Notes: a model not told the origin generated them from the letters alone. Shown: positions 34,261 to 45,124, counted from the first letter of the stretch. The stretch: DNA of 64,000 nt from Solibacillus sp. FSL W7-1464 (GCF_038004425.1 NZ_JBBORC010000001.1:3861167-3925166), one strand, 5' to 3'. A program made the numbers and translations.

Positions 34261-34274
34261 ATTTTCCGGGAAAT
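34261..34274. promoter_or_regulatory. Candidate Noc-binding site (NBS)
   Basis: ATTTTCCGGGAAAT matches the Noc consensus ATTTCCCGGGAAAT at 13 of 14 positions. It is in the non-coding gap upstream of walR. Noc is encoded at 55.7-56.5 kb. Confidence 0.5.
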
Positions 34275-34340
34275 ATTCCATCCATTTAAGAATAGTTTTT
34301 GAATTTTAACCAATCTGATAACGTAGCGACCATATTATAG

Positions 34341-34371
34341 AAAAAGCAGTCCAAATCACGCTTGGACTGCT
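34341..34371 (-). terminator. Intrinsic terminator of the M23 peptidase gene
   Basis: AGCAGTCCAA (34345-34354) pairs with TTGGACTGCT (34362-34371); T run on the minus strand. Confidence 0.85.
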
Positions 34372-34376
34372 AAAAA

Positions 34377-35846
34377 TTAATCTAAATATGATAACGGATT
34401 TACTTCTTTACCGTTCTTATGAATTTCAAAATGTAAATGTGTACCTGTTGAACGTCCTGTTGAACCCATTTGTCCTAAAGCAGAACCTTGTTCAACTACT
34501 TGTCCAACTTTTACATCAATCCGAGATAAATGAGCATATAACGATTCAAAACCGTTTTTATGGTTTATCACTACATAATTTCCGTATGTTGAATGCTTGC
34601 CTGCAGTTTTGACAACACCATTATCTGACGCTTTTATCGTATAGTTTGATGGACGGGCAATATCAATCCCGTAGTGGTAACGTCCCCAGCGCTCTCCCAT
34701 ATTACTTGAGATATAGCCGCCAACTGCCGGCCAAGCAAAAGTACCTGTTCCGACCGAGGGAATCACTTTAGTTCCGATCACGACAATACGGTCTTCAGGC
34801 TCAGCTAAAACATTCGCCTCTGATTGTATTCTTTCAGTTCGGACACCATTCTCTTCAGTGATTAAGTAGGAAACTTCCTTTTTGCCTTTTTCGCCTTCCT
34901 GCTTAACAACTTTTTTACCTTTTAGCATCGTTGCATCTTCTTTAACAATTTTTGTAAAATCGATGCCCTCAACAGTTTTCTTTTCGTAAACCGCCTTTAC
35001 TGTAACCAATGGCTTTTGAACAGTTACATTAACTTGTTCACCAATTTGCAGGACAGTGTCTAATTTAAGTGCAGGGTTCATTTTTAATAATTCAGCAGTT
35101 GTTAAATCATGCCCTTTTGCAATTGAACCTAACACATCACCAGCTTTTACAGTGTATGCTTCTTGCTCTGCTGCACCTGTTTGTAAAATTTGTACCGCTT
35201 TTTGTGCTGATACAACATTTGCTGGTTCAGCTAGCACTTCATCCCCTGTAATCGGAGAAGATAATGTTAGGTCGACAAGACGTGTTTCATTTTTTTGTAA
35301 TTCGGGTATAGCATCTTTAGCAGTATTATTTTGCAACTCGTTTAAATCGTTCTGTGTCACGAATTGAAGCTTTAATCCGTCAATTACAGCTTCAAACGCT
35401 TCTCTATCTTTCACTGATGCAACAACTGTTTCCCCAACTTTTAATGAGTAGGCTTTTGCCTGAACAGTTATTGCTTCCTGAAGGTTTTTTAATGTTTGTT
35501 CTTCATTAGCATCGGCTGTAAATACTTGCTCTGGGATAAGTGAAATATCAGCCCCAGCGTCTAGTGTTAAATCTTTATATTGTTCGCTTGCCTCTTGCTC
35601 TTTTTGCGTGACAACCTCATTTACAGTTGCTTCATCTGCAACTGAACCTACGTATGTATCAGCTACATAAACGTGGAAAACTTTAGCGAATTTTTCTTTA
35701 TCTGTTTCATTCGCGAAACCTATATTGAATGTCACTGTAGAAACAAGCAGTGCAAATAATGCAGCCATTTTAAGTTTTCTATTATGACGATTCATTAGAC
35801 TTAGTTTTGATTTTTTTAAGTCTAACTTGTTTCCTTTTGAACTCAT
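34377..35846 (-). CDS. LysM-G5-M23 peptidoglycan endopeptidase
   Basis: 489 residues. A signal/anchor helix (about 28-46), two repeats of the 'AKVFHVYVADTYVGSVADEATV' type, a LysM domain (EAYTVKAGDVLGSIAKGHDL, about 232-278), a G5 domain (about 280-355) and an M23 catalytic domain with HYGIDIARP (H, D) and HLHFEIH. It should cleave peptide cross-links in the wall. The ATG at 35846 follows GAGAGGAG; a longer frame to 35885 lacks a site. It lies beside walRK, and TGTAAC half-sites upstream suggest control by WalR. Confidence 0.9.
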   Translation of the reverse strand: MSSKGNKLDLKKSKLSLMNRHNRKLKMAALFALLVSTVTFNIGFANETDKEKFAKVFHVYVADTYVGSVADEATVNEVVTQKEQEASEQYKDLTLDAGADISLIPEQVFTADANEEQTLKNLQEAITVQAKAYSLKVGETVVASVKDREAFEAVIDGLKLQFVTQNDLNELQNNTAKDAIPELQKNETRLVDLTLSSPITGDEVLAEPANVVSAQKAVQILQTGAAEQEAYTVKAGDVLGSIAKGHDLTTAELLKMNPALKLDTVLQIGEQVNVTVQKPLVTVKAVYEKKTVEGIDFTKIVKEDATMLKGKKVVKQEGEKGKKEVSYLITEENGVRTERIQSEANVLAEPEDRIVVIGTKVIPSVGTGTFAWPAVGGYISSNMGERWGRYHYGIDIARPSNYTIKASDNGVVKTAGKHSTYGNYVVINHKNGFESLYAHLSRIDVKVGQVVEQGSALGQMGSTGRSTGTHLHFEIHKNGKEVNPLSYLD

Positions 35847-35977
35847 GATAAAGCTCCTCTCGACTAGATCTATTCTATAAAACATGCTGTATTTTTTTTA
35901 GGAAATCCTCTATAGTCAAAAACACACTTTGCTAATGTACCATATTTCTCATTTCAAATGAACCGTTCCAGTCTTTT

Positions 35978-36015
35978 TGTAACGTAAATGTATTATTTTC
36001 TAAAAAAATGTTACA
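35978..36015. promoter_or_regulatory. WalR-box-like half-sites
   Basis: TGTAAC-N5-TGTATT at 35978-35994 matches the WalR box TGTWAH-N5-TGTWAH with one mismatch. A further TGTAAC on the minus strand lies at 36010-36015. They lie about 130-170 bp upstream of the M23 peptidase gene. Confidence 0.4.
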
Positions 36016-36081
36016 TTTTCATTAGGCAAAATAGTATCCCTTCCTCTTTTATATCCATTCCCATTATTTCCTGTAAATGAC

Positions 36082-36120
36082 AAAAAAGCGTATTAAAAGC
36101 CTGTTAGACCTTTAATACAC
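36082..36120 (-). terminator. Intrinsic terminator of purA
   Basis: GTATTAAA (36090 region) pairs with TTTAATAC (about 36111-36118), with a further inner stem; six T residues follow on the minus strand. Confidence 0.75.
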
Positions 36121-36137
36121 TTCTCTATGTCAATCAA

Positions 36138-37424
36138 TTATTTCCAGATTTCATTTACGATATTTGTTTGCTCACGTGAAGGGCCAACAGAGAAAGTCAT
36201 CAATGAAATACCTGTAAGCTCTACAATGCGCTGTACATATTTTTTTGCATTATCAGGCAGCTCGTCAAATGTCCGAACGTTCGTCACATCTTCTGACCAA
36301 CCTGGCAGTTCCTCATAGACAGGTTTACACTGTTCAATGATTTCCAGGTTTGCCGGGTATTCTGTAATCTGTTCTCCGTTATATTCATACGCTGTACAAA
36401 TTTTAACCGTTTCAAGCCCTGATAACACATCAATAGAATTTAAAGCCAAATCCGTTATCCCCGAAACTCGGCGTGAATGACGAACTACAACCGTGTCAAA
36501 CCATCCAACACGACGCGGGCGACCTGTTGTTGTACCATATTCACGGCCTACTTCCCGAATTTGCTGACCAATTTCATCATGAAGTTCAGAAGGAAATGGA
36601 CCATCTCCAACACGGGATGTATATGCCTTACAAACACCAACAACGCGTTCTACTGCTGTTGGACCAACACCTGATCCAATTGCGATACCGCCTGCCACTG
36701 GATTTGAAGATGTTACATATGGATAAGTTCCTTGATCGACATCAAGCATAATCCCTTGTGCCCCTTCAAACAGCACTTTACCGCCTTCATCAATAACATC
36801 ATTCAGCACTTTCGATGTATCCGTTACATAATGGGCGATTTCTTGACCGTATGCGTAGTATTCCTCGAATATATCATCGAATTGTAAGCCTTCTACTTCA
36901 TAAAACTTCGTAAATAAACGATTTTTTAATGTTAAATTTGCACGTAATTTTTTCTCAAATGTTTCTTTATCTAAAAGATCTGCTACACGAATCCCGATTC
37001 GGGCAACTTTATCTTGGTAGCATGGACCAATTCCTTTTGCTGTCGTTCCTATTTTTTCATCACCACGTGCTTCTTCCTCTGCAATATCCTGATGAATATG
37101 ATAAGGCAAAATAACATGTGCACGATTGGAAATTCTTAAGTTCGATGTATCAATTCCTCTAGCTTGCAGTCCTTTTAATTCCGTTACAATTGACTTTGGA
37201 TTAAGCACAACACCATTCCCTATAACCGAAAGTTTATCCGGATAAAAAATTCCTGAAGGGATTAAATGCAATTTATATGTCTCTCCACCGATTTTAATTG
37301 TGTGACCCGCGTTATCTCCACCAGCATAACGTGCGATTGCATCTGCTCTTTTTGAAAGGAAATCTGTAATTTTGCCTTTCCCTTCATCTCCCCATTGCGT
37401 ACCTACTACAACTACAGCTGTCAT
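36138..37424 (-). CDS. purA: Adenylosuccinate synthetase
   Basis: 428 residues, the family length. [18 protein letters not shown] (P-loop with catalytic Asp13-type residue), AGGDNAGHT (catalytic His), [14 protein letters not shown] and [14 protein letters not shown] are hallmark motifs. It joins IMP and aspartate using GTP, the first step to AMP. GGAGGTG precedes the ATG. A single PurBox-like CCGAAT lies upstream at about 37549 but no second box at the right spacing, so purine control by PurR is uncertain. Confidence 0.98.
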   Translation of the reverse strand: MTAVVVVGTQWGDEGKGKITDFLSKRADAIARYAGGDNAGHTIKIGGETYKLHLIPSGIFYPDKLSVIGNGVVLNPKSIVTELKGLQARGIDTSNLRISNRAHVILPYHIHQDIAEEEARGDEKIGTTAKGIGPCYQDKVARIGIRVADLLDKETFEKKLRANLTLKNRLFTKFYEVEGLQFDDIFEEYYAYGQEIAHYVTDTSKVLNDVIDEGGKVLFEGAQGIMLDVDQGTYPYVTSSNPVAGGIAIGSGVGPTAVERVVGVCKAYTSRVGDGPFPSELHDEIGQQIREVGREYGTTTGRPRRVGWFDTVVVRHSRRVSGITDLALNSIDVLSGLETVKICTAYEYNGEQITEYPANLEIIEQCKPVYEELPGWSEDVTNVRTFDELPDNAKKYVQRIVELTGISLMTFSVGPSREQTNIVNEIWK

Positions 37425-37565
37425 CTATGTGCACCTCCGACGAATGAATTACCTAACGACTAAAATTATGTATTAAGTATTTCATTCTTATTCATAAGAA
37501 TTTACCTTTTAATTCCTTAATGATGAAACATGAACATTTTAACAATTCCGAATCATAAATGTCAA

Positions 37566-37613
37566 CAAAAAACACGAACATATACATTTAACTAATGTAT
37601 ATTGTTCGTGTTT
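37566..37613 (-). terminator. Intrinsic terminator of the helicase operon
   Basis: AACACGAACA-TATACATT (37571-37588) pairs with its complement at 37594-37613, with a T run on the minus strand. It ends yybS-gdpP-rplI-dnaB. Confidence 0.85.
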
Positions 37614-37618
37614 AAGTA

Positions 37619-38971
37619 TTATTCTTCTCGTGGAGGAGGGGTAAATTCTAAATTAAGAAACTTATTGTATTCTTTTCGGAATGCCAAGCTTACCGTGCCT
37701 GTTGGACCGTTACGCTGTTTTGCAATAATGATTTCGATAATATCTTTACTTTCCGATTCTTTATCGTAGTAATCATCACGGTATAAGAAGGCTACGATAT
37801 CGGCATCCTGCTCAATCGAACCAGATTCACGCAAGTCACTCATCATCGGACGTTTATCTTGACGCTGCTCTACACCGCGAGACAGCTGTGATAAGGCTAT
37901 AACGGGTACTTTTAGTTCACGCGCTAAACCTTTTAAAGAACGTGAAATTTCCGATACTTCCTGCTGACGGTTTTCCCCTGGTTTACCGCTACCTAAAATA
38001 AGCTGCAAGTAATCAATTAAAATCATCCCTAAGCCGTTTTCCTTAGCTAAACGTCGGCATTTAGCACGTATATCTGTCATACGCACACCCGGAGAGTCAT
38101 CGATATAAATACCGGAATTCGATAAACTTCCCATAGCCATCGTCAGCTTGCTCCAGTCCTCTGTCTCCAAAGCGCCTGTACGCAAGCGTTGTGCATCAAT
38201 ATTCCCTTCTGCACATAACATACGCATGACAAGCTGGTCTGCTCCCATCTCAAGAGAAAAAATCGCAACATTTTCACGGGCCTTTACAGCAACACTTTGG
38301 GCTACGTTTAAGGCGAATGCTGTTTTACCAACTGACGGACGGGCCGCTACAATAATTAAATCGTTGCGTTGGAAACCCGCAGTCATCTTGTCCAAATCAC
38401 GGAAACCGGTAGGAATACCCGTCACATCTCCGTCACGTGACTGAAGCTGTTCAATGTTATCAAATGTTTGAACGAGTACATCTTTAACGTGCTTAAAATC
38501 ACCCGCATTTTTACGGTTCGAAACTTCAAGCATTTTCTTTTCAGCTTCTGCTAAAAGTACTTCTACCTCATCCTCACGCGTATATCCGTCATCCGCAATT
38601 TTAGATGCAACGCGAATAAGGCGACGTAAAATCGCCTTTTCCTCTACTATCTTTGCGTAGTGTGCGATATTGGCAGCTGTCGGGACAGCATTCGCCAATT
38701 CCGTAATATAACTTAACCCGCCGATATCCTCGAGCTCTTTTTTTGCTGATAATTCTTCCGTTACAGTGACAAGATCAATTGCTTTTCCCTGATCGCTCAA
38801 GTTCAGCATCGTCTGGAAAATCTTTTGATGGGCAATATGATAAAAATCATCTGCTATAACAATTTCGGATGCTGTTATTAGAGCTTGTGGTTCAAGGAAA
38901 ACGGCTCCAATGACCGATTGCTCCGCCTCACTATTATGCGGGGGAACACGGTCCATCATGGATTCGTTCAT
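37619..38971 (-). CDS. dnaB: Replicative DNA helicase
   Basis: 450 residues. N-terminal DnaB domain (PPHNSEAEQSVIGAVFLEP), RecA-like core with Walker A ARPSVGKTAFALN, Walker B MILIDYLQLI and the H4 motif KRPMMSDLRESGSIEQDADIV. It unwinds DNA at the fork; called DnaC in B. subtilis. It follows rplI by 12 bp with AAGGAG upstream of the ATG. Confidence 0.98.
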   Translation of the reverse strand: MNESMMDRVPPHNSEAEQSVIGAVFLEPQALITASEIVIADDFYHIAHQKIFQTMLNLSDQGKAIDLVTVTEELSAKKELEDIGGLSYITELANAVPTAANIAHYAKIVEEKAILRRLIRVASKIADDGYTREDEVEVLLAEAEKKMLEVSNRKNAGDFKHVKDVLVQTFDNIEQLQSRDGDVTGIPTGFRDLDKMTAGFQRNDLIIVAARPSVGKTAFALNVAQSVAVKARENVAIFSLEMGADQLVMRMLCAEGNIDAQRLRTGALETEDWSKLTMAMGSLSNSGIYIDDSPGVRMTDIRAKCRRLAKENGLGMILIDYLQLILGSGKPGENRQQEVSEISRSLKGLARELKVPVIALSQLSRGVEQRQDKRPMMSDLRESGSIEQDADIVAFLYRDDYYDKESESKDIIEIIIAKQRNGPTGTVSLAFRKEYNKFLNLEFTPPPREE

Positions 38972-38983
38972 TGTTGTCGCTCC

Positions 38984-39430
38984 TTATTCTTCAATTACAT
39001 GTACCTTTAAAGTAGCCTTTACATCTTGATGTAACTTCACTGGAACATTGGCAAAACCTAATGAACGAAGTCCGTCATTACAATCCATTTTACGTTTATC
39101 TACTTTAAAACCATGTTTCTTTTGTAATGCATCCGCAATTTGCTTTGTGGATACTGAACCAAATAGGCGACCGCCTTCACCTGATTTTGCTTTTACTTCT
39201 ACTGTAATTGCTTCCAATTGCTCTTTTAAATCTTTCGCTGCCTGCAATTCTGCTGCAGCATTTTTTTCTTCTAATCGCTTTTGACCTTGCAGTTCACTAA
39301 TTGCCTGGTTATTAGCTTCTTTTGCATACCCGTTTTTAATTAAAAAGTTACGTGCATAACCTTCTGCCACTTCTTTAATTTCACCTTTTTTACCTTTACC
39401 TTTTACGTCTTTTAAAAATACTACTTTCAT
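38984..39430 (-). CDS. rplI: 50S ribosomal protein bL9
   Basis: 148 residues. [20 protein letters not shown] and [13 protein letters not shown] are the bL9 signature; central coiled helix (about 40-75) and C-terminal domain. It overlaps the gdpP stop by 4 bp (ATGA), so the two are coupled. Confidence 0.98.
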   Translation of the reverse strand: MKVVFLKDVKGKGKKGEIKEVAEGYARNFLIKNGYAKEANNQAISELQGQKRLEEKNAAAELQAAKDLKEQLEAITVEVKAKSGEGGRLFGSVSTKQIADALQKKHGFKVDKRKMDCNDGLRSLGFANVPVKLHQDVKATLKVHVIEE

Positions 39431-41403
39431 GATTCTTTGCTCCCTTCGACTACTTCATTAATTGCTTCATACAAATACTTTTTCACTTCATCAATGGATT
39501 GTGCCTGCATTTGTGTAGCGGCATTTGTTAAATGGCCTCCACCGCCAAGCCTTTCCATGACAAGCTGGACATTTACTTCTCCCAATGAACGTGCACTAAT
39601 GCCGATTTGTCCATCATTGCGATGGGCGATGACAAACGAGGCACCGACATCTTTCATTGTAAGTAAAATATCTGCCGTTTGTGCGATCAATACGGAATCG
39701 TATATTTTTGAATCTTCACCATTTGCAACCGCAATTCCTGCAAACGGAAATTCTACAGTTTGAATAATTTTTGAACGGGCAACATATGTTTCTACATCTT
39801 CTTTTAACAGACGTTGAATCAGTACAGTATCAGCACCAAATGTACGTAAATACGAAGCGGCTTCAAATGTACGCGCACCTGTTCTTAATGTAAAGCTTTT
39901 TGTATCCACTATAATACCAGACAATAATGCTGTCGCTTCAAGCGGCAATAACTTTTCATTTTGAGGCTGGTATTCCAGCAGCTCTGTAACAAGTTCTGCT
40001 GTAGAAGATGCATATGGCTCCATATATACTAATGTCGGATTATTGATAAATTCTTCCCCGCGACGGTGATGGTCAATAACAACGACCTTATCTGTCCTGC
40101 TTAATATCCGACTATCAATTACCATGCTCGGTTTATGGGTATCGACAATGACTACAAGTGATTTCGGAGTAATTTTGGATAAAGCCTCATCCGGTGTAAT
40201 AAAGCGATCGTAAAAATCGGTTTTTTGCTCCAACTCGGTCATTAGCCGGTCCACACTTCCGCGCACTTCTTCAAAATTGACTACAACAAATCCTTCAATT
40301 CCGTTCATTGCAACCATTTTACGTACACCGACAGATGCTCCTATTGAGTCCATGTCCGGGTTCTTATGGCCCATTACGAAAACGCGGTCACTATCTTGAA
40401 TCAAATCACTCAATGCATGCGATATTACACGGGCACGTACTCTTGTGCGCTTTTCAACAGGGTTTGTTTTGCCCCCATAAAAGCGAATCTTACCATTGGA
40501 CTGCTTAATGGCTACTTGGTCACCACCACGGCCCAGAACCAAATCAAGACCCGACTGCGCTAATTGTCCAAGCTCTACAAGGGATTGAGAGCCTGCTCCA
40601 ATACCGATACTTAACGTTAATGATAAATTTTTCTGAATCAATGTTCGTTCACGGATTACATCTAAAATTGAAAAACGCTTCTGCTCAAGCTCAGATAAAA
40701 TCGATTCATTTAACACAGCCATGTAACGATCCGATGCGATTCTTTTAACAAAAATATCATAATGTGCTGCCCATTCATTTATAATCGATGTCATCATCGT
40801 ATTGGTTACGCTTCGTGCCTGGTCATCCATGCCCGATGTGAGCTCATCATAGTTATCGATAAATAGAATGGCAAGTACTGTACGGTCCGCCATATACTGC
40901 TTTTCAATCTGTACTTGCTTTGTAATATCAAAGAAATAGAAAAGTTTCTCTTCTTCTTTATAATAAATATGGTATTTTCGATCATTGATAGCAATGACCG
41001 TTTCATTTTTTTGATCCTCTTTAACAAGTATAGGCAGCTCTTCTGAAATCATTTCCAGTTCATATCCGACCAGCGATTCGTGCTGCAGGACGCGAAGCAT
41101 AAACGGGTTGGCCCATTCCACCGTCATTTCATCATTCATTAACAGGATTCCGAATGGCATTTCCAGAAATGCCTCTTTTCCGACATCCTCCATTCGGTAA
41201 GAAAGTGCTTGAATATGCTTTTCGGTTTCTACATATGTTAATAATTCAACTTTTACCGTGTAGTAAGCTGCTGCTGAATAAATAGCTATAAAGGCTATTC
41301 CCACCCATACATTCCACATCATAATAAGGATAGCTGCTACTGCACCAAGTAAAAACAATACTAATAGTGGATATCGAATTGGTCTTTTACGAAAAATCCC
41401 CAT
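39427..41403 (-). CDS. gdpP: c-di-AMP phosphodiesterase
   Basis: 658 residues. Two transmembrane helices (about 8-50), a PAS-like domain (about 60-150), a degenerate GGDEF domain (about 150-300) and a DHH/DHHA1 phosphodiesterase ([50 protein letters not shown]). It cleaves c-di-AMP to pApA and so affects osmotic and cell-wall homeostasis. The ATG at 41403 has GGAG 9 nt upstream; the ATG at 41409 is close behind; the longer frame to 41454 would overlap yybS by 38 bp. Confidence 0.95.
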   Translation of the reverse strand: MGIFRKRPIRYPLLVLFLLGAVAAILIMMWNVWVGIAFIAIYSAAAYYTVKVELLTYVETEKHIQALSYRMEDVGKEAFLEMPFGILLMNDEMTVEWANPFMLRVLQHESLVGYELEMISEELPILVKEDQKNETVIAINDRKYHIYYKEEEKLFYFFDITKQVQIEKQYMADRTVLAILFIDNYDELTSGMDDQARSVTNTMMTSIINEWAAHYDIFVKRIASDRYMAVLNESILSELEQKRFSILDVIRERTLIQKNLSLTLSIGIGAGSQSLVELGQLAQSGLDLVLGRGGDQVAIKQSNGKIRFYGGKTNPVEKRTRVRARVISHALSDLIQDSDRVFVMGHKNPDMDSIGASVGVRKMVAMNGIEGFVVVNFEEVRGSVDRLMTELEQKTDFYDRFITPDEALSKITPKSLVVIVDTHKPSMVIDSRILSRTDKVVVIDHHRRGEEFINNPTLVYMEPYASSTAELVTELLEYQPQNEKLLPLEATALLSGIIVDTKSFTLRTGARTFEAASYLRTFGADTVLIQRLLKEDVETYVARSKIIQTVEFPFAGIAVANGEDSKIYDSVLIAQTADILLTMKDVGASFVIAHRNDGQIGISARSLGEVNVQLVMERLGGGGHLTNAATQMQAQSIDEVKKYLYEAINEVVEGSKES

Positions 41404-41416
41404 TCCCATCAGCTCC

Positions 41417-42364
41417 TCATTTCTGACTCTTTTCTCGAATGTAATTACGTGCATTAAAGCCTAAATCAACAATACCTACTAAAATAACAAACGAATAGAG
41501 AGGTATCGCTAAAATTGTACTTAAAACTTTTATAAACTTCGGATAGCCAAACGCATCAATGACAAAATGTATAAATGAGATACCTTGTATTGTTAATAAT
41601 ACCCATAATACCATTGAAATATTTAGCATGATAATAGCCAATGAAGAATCGGCTTCTGGACGAACGAATAAATTCACCGATAAAACGATTAAGTAATACC
41701 ATAATACCGATCGTGGTAAACGCAATTCACTAAACTTCGCAAACTTTGGTACATCTACTTTTAAACGTTTTAAAATAGGTAAATTAACGGTAATAATAAT
41801 AAATGTTAAAAATAACATGGCAAATGTAACGGACGCCGGAATTGTCATTTCCAATGTATTTAACATAGTATTCGCCATATCCATTGTTTCTTTGGGCACA
41901 GGTTGTCCAGTCAGATTTTCCGTCATTTTAATCGATTCCATATAACTCGTCTTCATAAGCGCAAGAGAATCCCGAATAAAATCCACTTCAAACAAACGCA
42001 ATGAAATTAAATACTGAATCGCAAATGTGATGAGCAGGACAATACTCGTGGAGATAAACATAAATACTTTACTTTTTTTATAATAAATAGCATCTCCTAT
42101 CGCTACACCTGCTGCTGCAAAGATTAATGAAGCGGGTAGTAAAAGCAGTCCACCGATAAAAAAAGTAATAAATACAGCAATCACTGCGACTAAAAGCGAT
42201 GACTTTCGATTATAGTTTGCGCTATACCAGATCATCGGTAACGGAGCAATAATCGCCGCGATAATATTCGCCAATGGAATATAAAATACGATTGCCATCA
42301 GCACAGTGAAAAGCGCAATCATCATTGCACCATGTGCCAGCTTTCTTGTTTGATTATTTTGCAT
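41417..42364 (-). CDS. yybS: YybS-family (DUF2232) membrane protein
   Basis: 315 residues with about eight transmembrane helices. ARKLAHGAMMIALFTVLMAIVFYIP-type start (TRKLAHGAMMIALFTV) and FIHFVIDAFGYPKFIKVL near the end match DUF2232. It is the first gene of yybS-gdpP-rplI-dnaB. Function unknown; the fold resembles ECF-transporter S components. Confidence 0.88.
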   Translation of the reverse strand: MQNNQTRKLAHGAMMIALFTVLMAIVFYIPLANIIAAIIAPLPMIWYSANYNRKSSLLVAVIAVFITFFIGGLLLLPASLIFAAAGVAIGDAIYYKKSKVFMFISTSIVLLITFAIQYLISLRLFEVDFIRDSLALMKTSYMESIKMTENLTGQPVPKETMDMANTMLNTLEMTIPASVTFAMLFLTFIIITVNLPILKRLKVDVPKFAKFSELRLPRSVLWYYLIVLSVNLFVRPEADSSLAIIMLNISMVLWVLLTIQGISFIHFVIDAFGYPKFIKVLSTILAIPLYSFVILVGIVDLGFNARNYIREKSQK

Positions 42365-42793
42365 GGAGAACCTTCCTTATCTGTTGTTCGCTAGACTATA
42401 ATGCAACGATTATTCAAACTTTGCTGCTATAATTGGTCGGCTTTCGACCGGTCTACTTTCAACTTTTCTCACATTTCTATTGTACCATTTTTGCATGATC
42501 AAACAAAATAACCGTTACGACAAGAAGAATGAATTAAACGTATATATTCCGATATTCCCTTTAACTTCTCTTTTACTTAACAACTCTGCATATCCCATTG
42601 CTGTACAAAATCATGTAATTACTTACATATCAGATATAAATAGGATGAAAATCCATTGCATAGAGTTTAAAAGAAATGATTAGTATGTCATTATAATTTT
42701 TTTAGTATAACTTAATATGGAGTAATTTTTGTTTGAATAACTAGTTTCTACGTATTAAAAGCTTTTTTTCTGTTCTTTATGTCCTTTATTTCG

Positions 42794-42837
42794 TTGACAA
42801 TTTGTATTGTATAGCATATATTATGTAACCGGTAACA
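42794..42837 (+). promoter_or_regulatory. rbs operon promoter and RbsR operator
   Basis: TTGACA (42794-42799), a 17-bp spacer and TATATT (42817-42822), followed at once by TGTAACCGGTAACA (42824-42837), a near-palindrome with the central CG of LacI-family operators. RbsR would block initiation at its own promoter. The remaining 42365-42793 gap, between divergent yybS and rbsR, holds a GGTCG/CGACC hairpin near 42437 and otherwise nothing clear. Confidence 0.82.
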
Positions 42838-42861
42838 CATTTTGTTGAGGGGGGCGTGCAG

Positions 42862-43848
42862 ATGGTTAACATTAAAGATGTGGCAAAGGTTGCAAATCTT
42901 TCTGTAGCAACAGTATCACGCTACTTAAATCAAAATGGTTATGTCAGTAAAAAGTCATCAGAACGTATTGAACGAGCAATTTGTGAGCTGGATTATAAGC
43001 CTAGCAGTGTTGCACGTTCATTAAGTAAAAAACAATCCAATATTATTGGTCTAATTGTGCCTGATATAAAAAATCCGTATTTTCCAGAGTTGGCACGTGC
43101 AGTGGAGGACATGGCCTTATCTTATGGCTATACCGTTGTTCTTTGTAATTCAGACGACCAAATGGAAAAAGAGTTGTTATATTTAGAGCGCCTATCACAA
43201 ACTTATGTTGCGGGCTTAATTGTGGCAACAAGCTTAATGGATCCTTCTGTTTATATGTCCATCAATACACCAATCGTTGCACTAGACCGAATAATCGATG
43301 CAACTGTCCCGACTGTGGCAACCGATAACAGAAAAGGTGCCAGACTTGGGGCGGAGTACTTACTCACAAACGGTGCAGAAAATTTATTATGTATACGTGG
43401 TCCACAAGGGTTAAAAACTGCTGATGACCGTCTTACAGGATTTCTGGACGCAACAGATAAACAAAGACCAGATCCAATTGTTATAACAACATCTTTTGAT
43501 TTTAAAGTTGCTGCTGAAGCAATTGAACAAACTTTAACAAGTAACCCGCAAATTGATGGAGTTTTCGCAAGCAGCGATACATTAGCCATCGCTGCTCTTC
43601 ATATTGCGCATAAGCTTGGCAAGCGTGTACCGGAAGAACTGCAGATTGTAGGCTTCGATGGTATTGCGCTCGGTGAGATGGTATCACCGCCATTAACAAC
43701 GGTCGGCCAGGACTTATACAAAATGGGTGCTGCAGCCGCAACAATGTTAATTGAGCAGATTGAAGGCAAAGAAATGAAACAAACGATATTAAATATAGAT
43801 CCGCAATTAATTGTGCGTGGGACGACAAGAAAGGAAGCTGCAATATGA
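42862..43848 (+). CDS. rbsR: Ribose operon repressor (LacI family)
   Basis: 328 residues. HTH and hinge: VNIKDVAKVANLSVATVSRYLNQ, RSLSKKQSNIIGLIVPDIKNPYF; periplasmic-binding-protein-like core with DGVFASSDTLAIAAL. The ATG at 42862 follows a run of G at suitable distance; a GTG at 42856 is too close. First gene of rbsRKDACB; releases the operator on binding its sugar effector. Confidence 0.93.
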   Translation: MVNIKDVAKVANLSVATVSRYLNQNGYVSKKSSERIERAICELDYKPSSVARSLSKKQSNIIGLIVPDIKNPYFPELARAVEDMALSYGYTVVLCNSDDQMEKELLYLERLSQTYVAGLIVATSLMDPSVYMSINTPIVALDRIIDATVPTVATDNRKGARLGAEYLLTNGAENLLCIRGPQGLKTADDRLTGFLDATDKQRPDPIVITTSFDFKVAAEAIEQTLTSNPQIDGVFASSDTLAIAALHIAHKLGKRVPEELQIVGFDGIALGEMVSPPLTTVGQDLYKMGAAAATMLIEQIEGKEMKQTILNIDPQLIVRGTTRKEAAI

Positions 43849-44723
43849 TTACGGTAATAGGAAGTATCAATATGGACTTAGTCGTTCAAATGGATGTTTT
43901 CCCTAAGAAGGGTGAGACCGTTTTAGGAAGCTTATTCACAACAGTGCCAGGAGGTAAAGGGGCAAACCAGGCAGTTGCTGCTGCACGCTTAGGCAGCCAA
44001 GTTAAAATGTTAGGTGCTGTCGGTTCGGACAGCTTCGGTACAGAGCTTCGTGCGAATCTGAACGAAGAAAATATAAATACAAGCTTAGTTATGAATACAA
44101 ATGGCGCTACAGGCATTGCGAATATTTTGCTCCACGAATCGGACAACCGTATTGTCGTTGTACCGGGCGCCAACTCGAAAGTAACACCAGAAGTAGTTGC
44201 TTCAGCAAAAACTGTTATCGGAAACAGCCAGTTAGTTGTCATGCAGCTTGAAATACCAGTTGAAACAATTGAGTACAGCTTAAAGTTATGTAAAGAGCTT
44301 CAAATACCAGTACTGTTTAACCCTGCCCCGGCAGCAAACTTTGACATTGAATGGATGCCTTATATTGAGTATTTAACACCGAACGAAACCGAATGTGCCT
44401 TACTATTTGGTGATGATGTTGAAGCAGCATTGGAAAAGTATCCAAATCAGTTAATTGTGACATTAGGTGAAGATGGCGCGCGCTACTTCGATGGTACAAA
44501 ACATGTTCATGTAAAGGGATACAAAACGACAGCTATTGATACAACAGGTGCCGGGGATACCTTTAACGGTGCATTCGCCCATGCAATTACAAACGGCCAG
44601 TCGATTGAAGAAGCAGTATTTTTTGCGAATATAGCGGCATCATTATCCGTTGAAAAATTCGGAGCCCAAGGTGGTATGCCCAATTTAGAAAACGTGATAG
44701 CTCGAAAGGACGGCGCAAAATGA
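43845..44723 (+). CDS. rbsK: Ribokinase
   Basis: 292 residues. PfkB family: VIGSINMDLVVQMDVFPKKGET, PGGKGANQAVAAARLG and DTTGAGDTFNGAFAHA (catalytic Asp in GAGD). It phosphorylates D-ribose to ribose 5-phosphate. It overlaps rbsR by 4 bp. Confidence 0.96.
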   Translation: MITVIGSINMDLVVQMDVFPKKGETVLGSLFTTVPGGKGANQAVAAARLGSQVKMLGAVGSDSFGTELRANLNEENINTSLVMNTNGATGIANILLHESDNRIVVVPGANSKVTPEVVASAKTVIGNSQLVVMQLEIPVETIEYSLKLCKELQIPVLFNPAPAANFDIEWMPYIEYLTPNETECALLFGDDVEAALEKYPNQLIVTLGEDGARYFDGTKHVHVKGYKTTAIDTTGAGDTFNGAFAHAITNGQSIEEAVFFANIAASLSVEKFGAQGGMPNLENVIARKDGAK

Positions 44724-45109
44724 AAAAACAGGGCATATTAAATCGAGAGTTGGCAGGTATATTTGCACGTTTAGGTCATACAGATAAAATTGTTATTGCC
44801 GATTGCGGCTTACCGATTCCAGAAGGTGTTACATGTATTGATTTATCATACAAATTGGGAGAGCCAGGATTTATTACAATTTTGGAAGTCGTTCTGGAAG
44901 ATTTAGAAGTAGAACAGAGTTACTTGGCAGAAGAAATAAAAGCTGCTAACGAAGCTGTTCATTCATCTATTTTGAAAATTGTGGAACCGGTTACATATAT
45001 TTCACACGAGCAATTCAAAAAAATGTCGAGCGAAGCAAAGGTCATTATTCGTACAGGTGAAATGACACCATACGCCAATATCATGCTACAAAGCGGCGTA
45101 ATTTTCTAA
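44720..45109 (+). CDS. rbsD: D-ribose pyranase
   Basis: 129 residues. KKQGILNRELAGIFARLGHTD (His20-type catalytic residue), IADCGLPIPEG and RTGEMTPYANIMLQSGV are family signatures. It converts beta-pyranose to beta-furanose ribose before phosphorylation. It overlaps rbsK by 4 bp. Confidence 0.96.
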   Translation: MKKQGILNRELAGIFARLGHTDKIVIADCGLPIPEGVTCIDLSYKLGEPGFITILEVVLEDLEVEQSYLAEEIKAANEAVHSSILKIVEPVTYISHEQFKKMSSEAKVIIRTGEMTPYANIMLQSGVIF

Positions 45110-45124
45110 GGTAGGTGACGGAAC

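Noticed and set aside
37540..37560. PurR box upstream of purA
   Set aside because: Only one CCGAAT-type half-site is present; a second inverted box at the proper spacing was not found.
42480..42683. 67-codon plus-strand frame upstream of rbsR
   Set aside because: No ribosome site, low-complexity content, lies in the yybS-rbsR divergent gap and shows no protein-like pattern.
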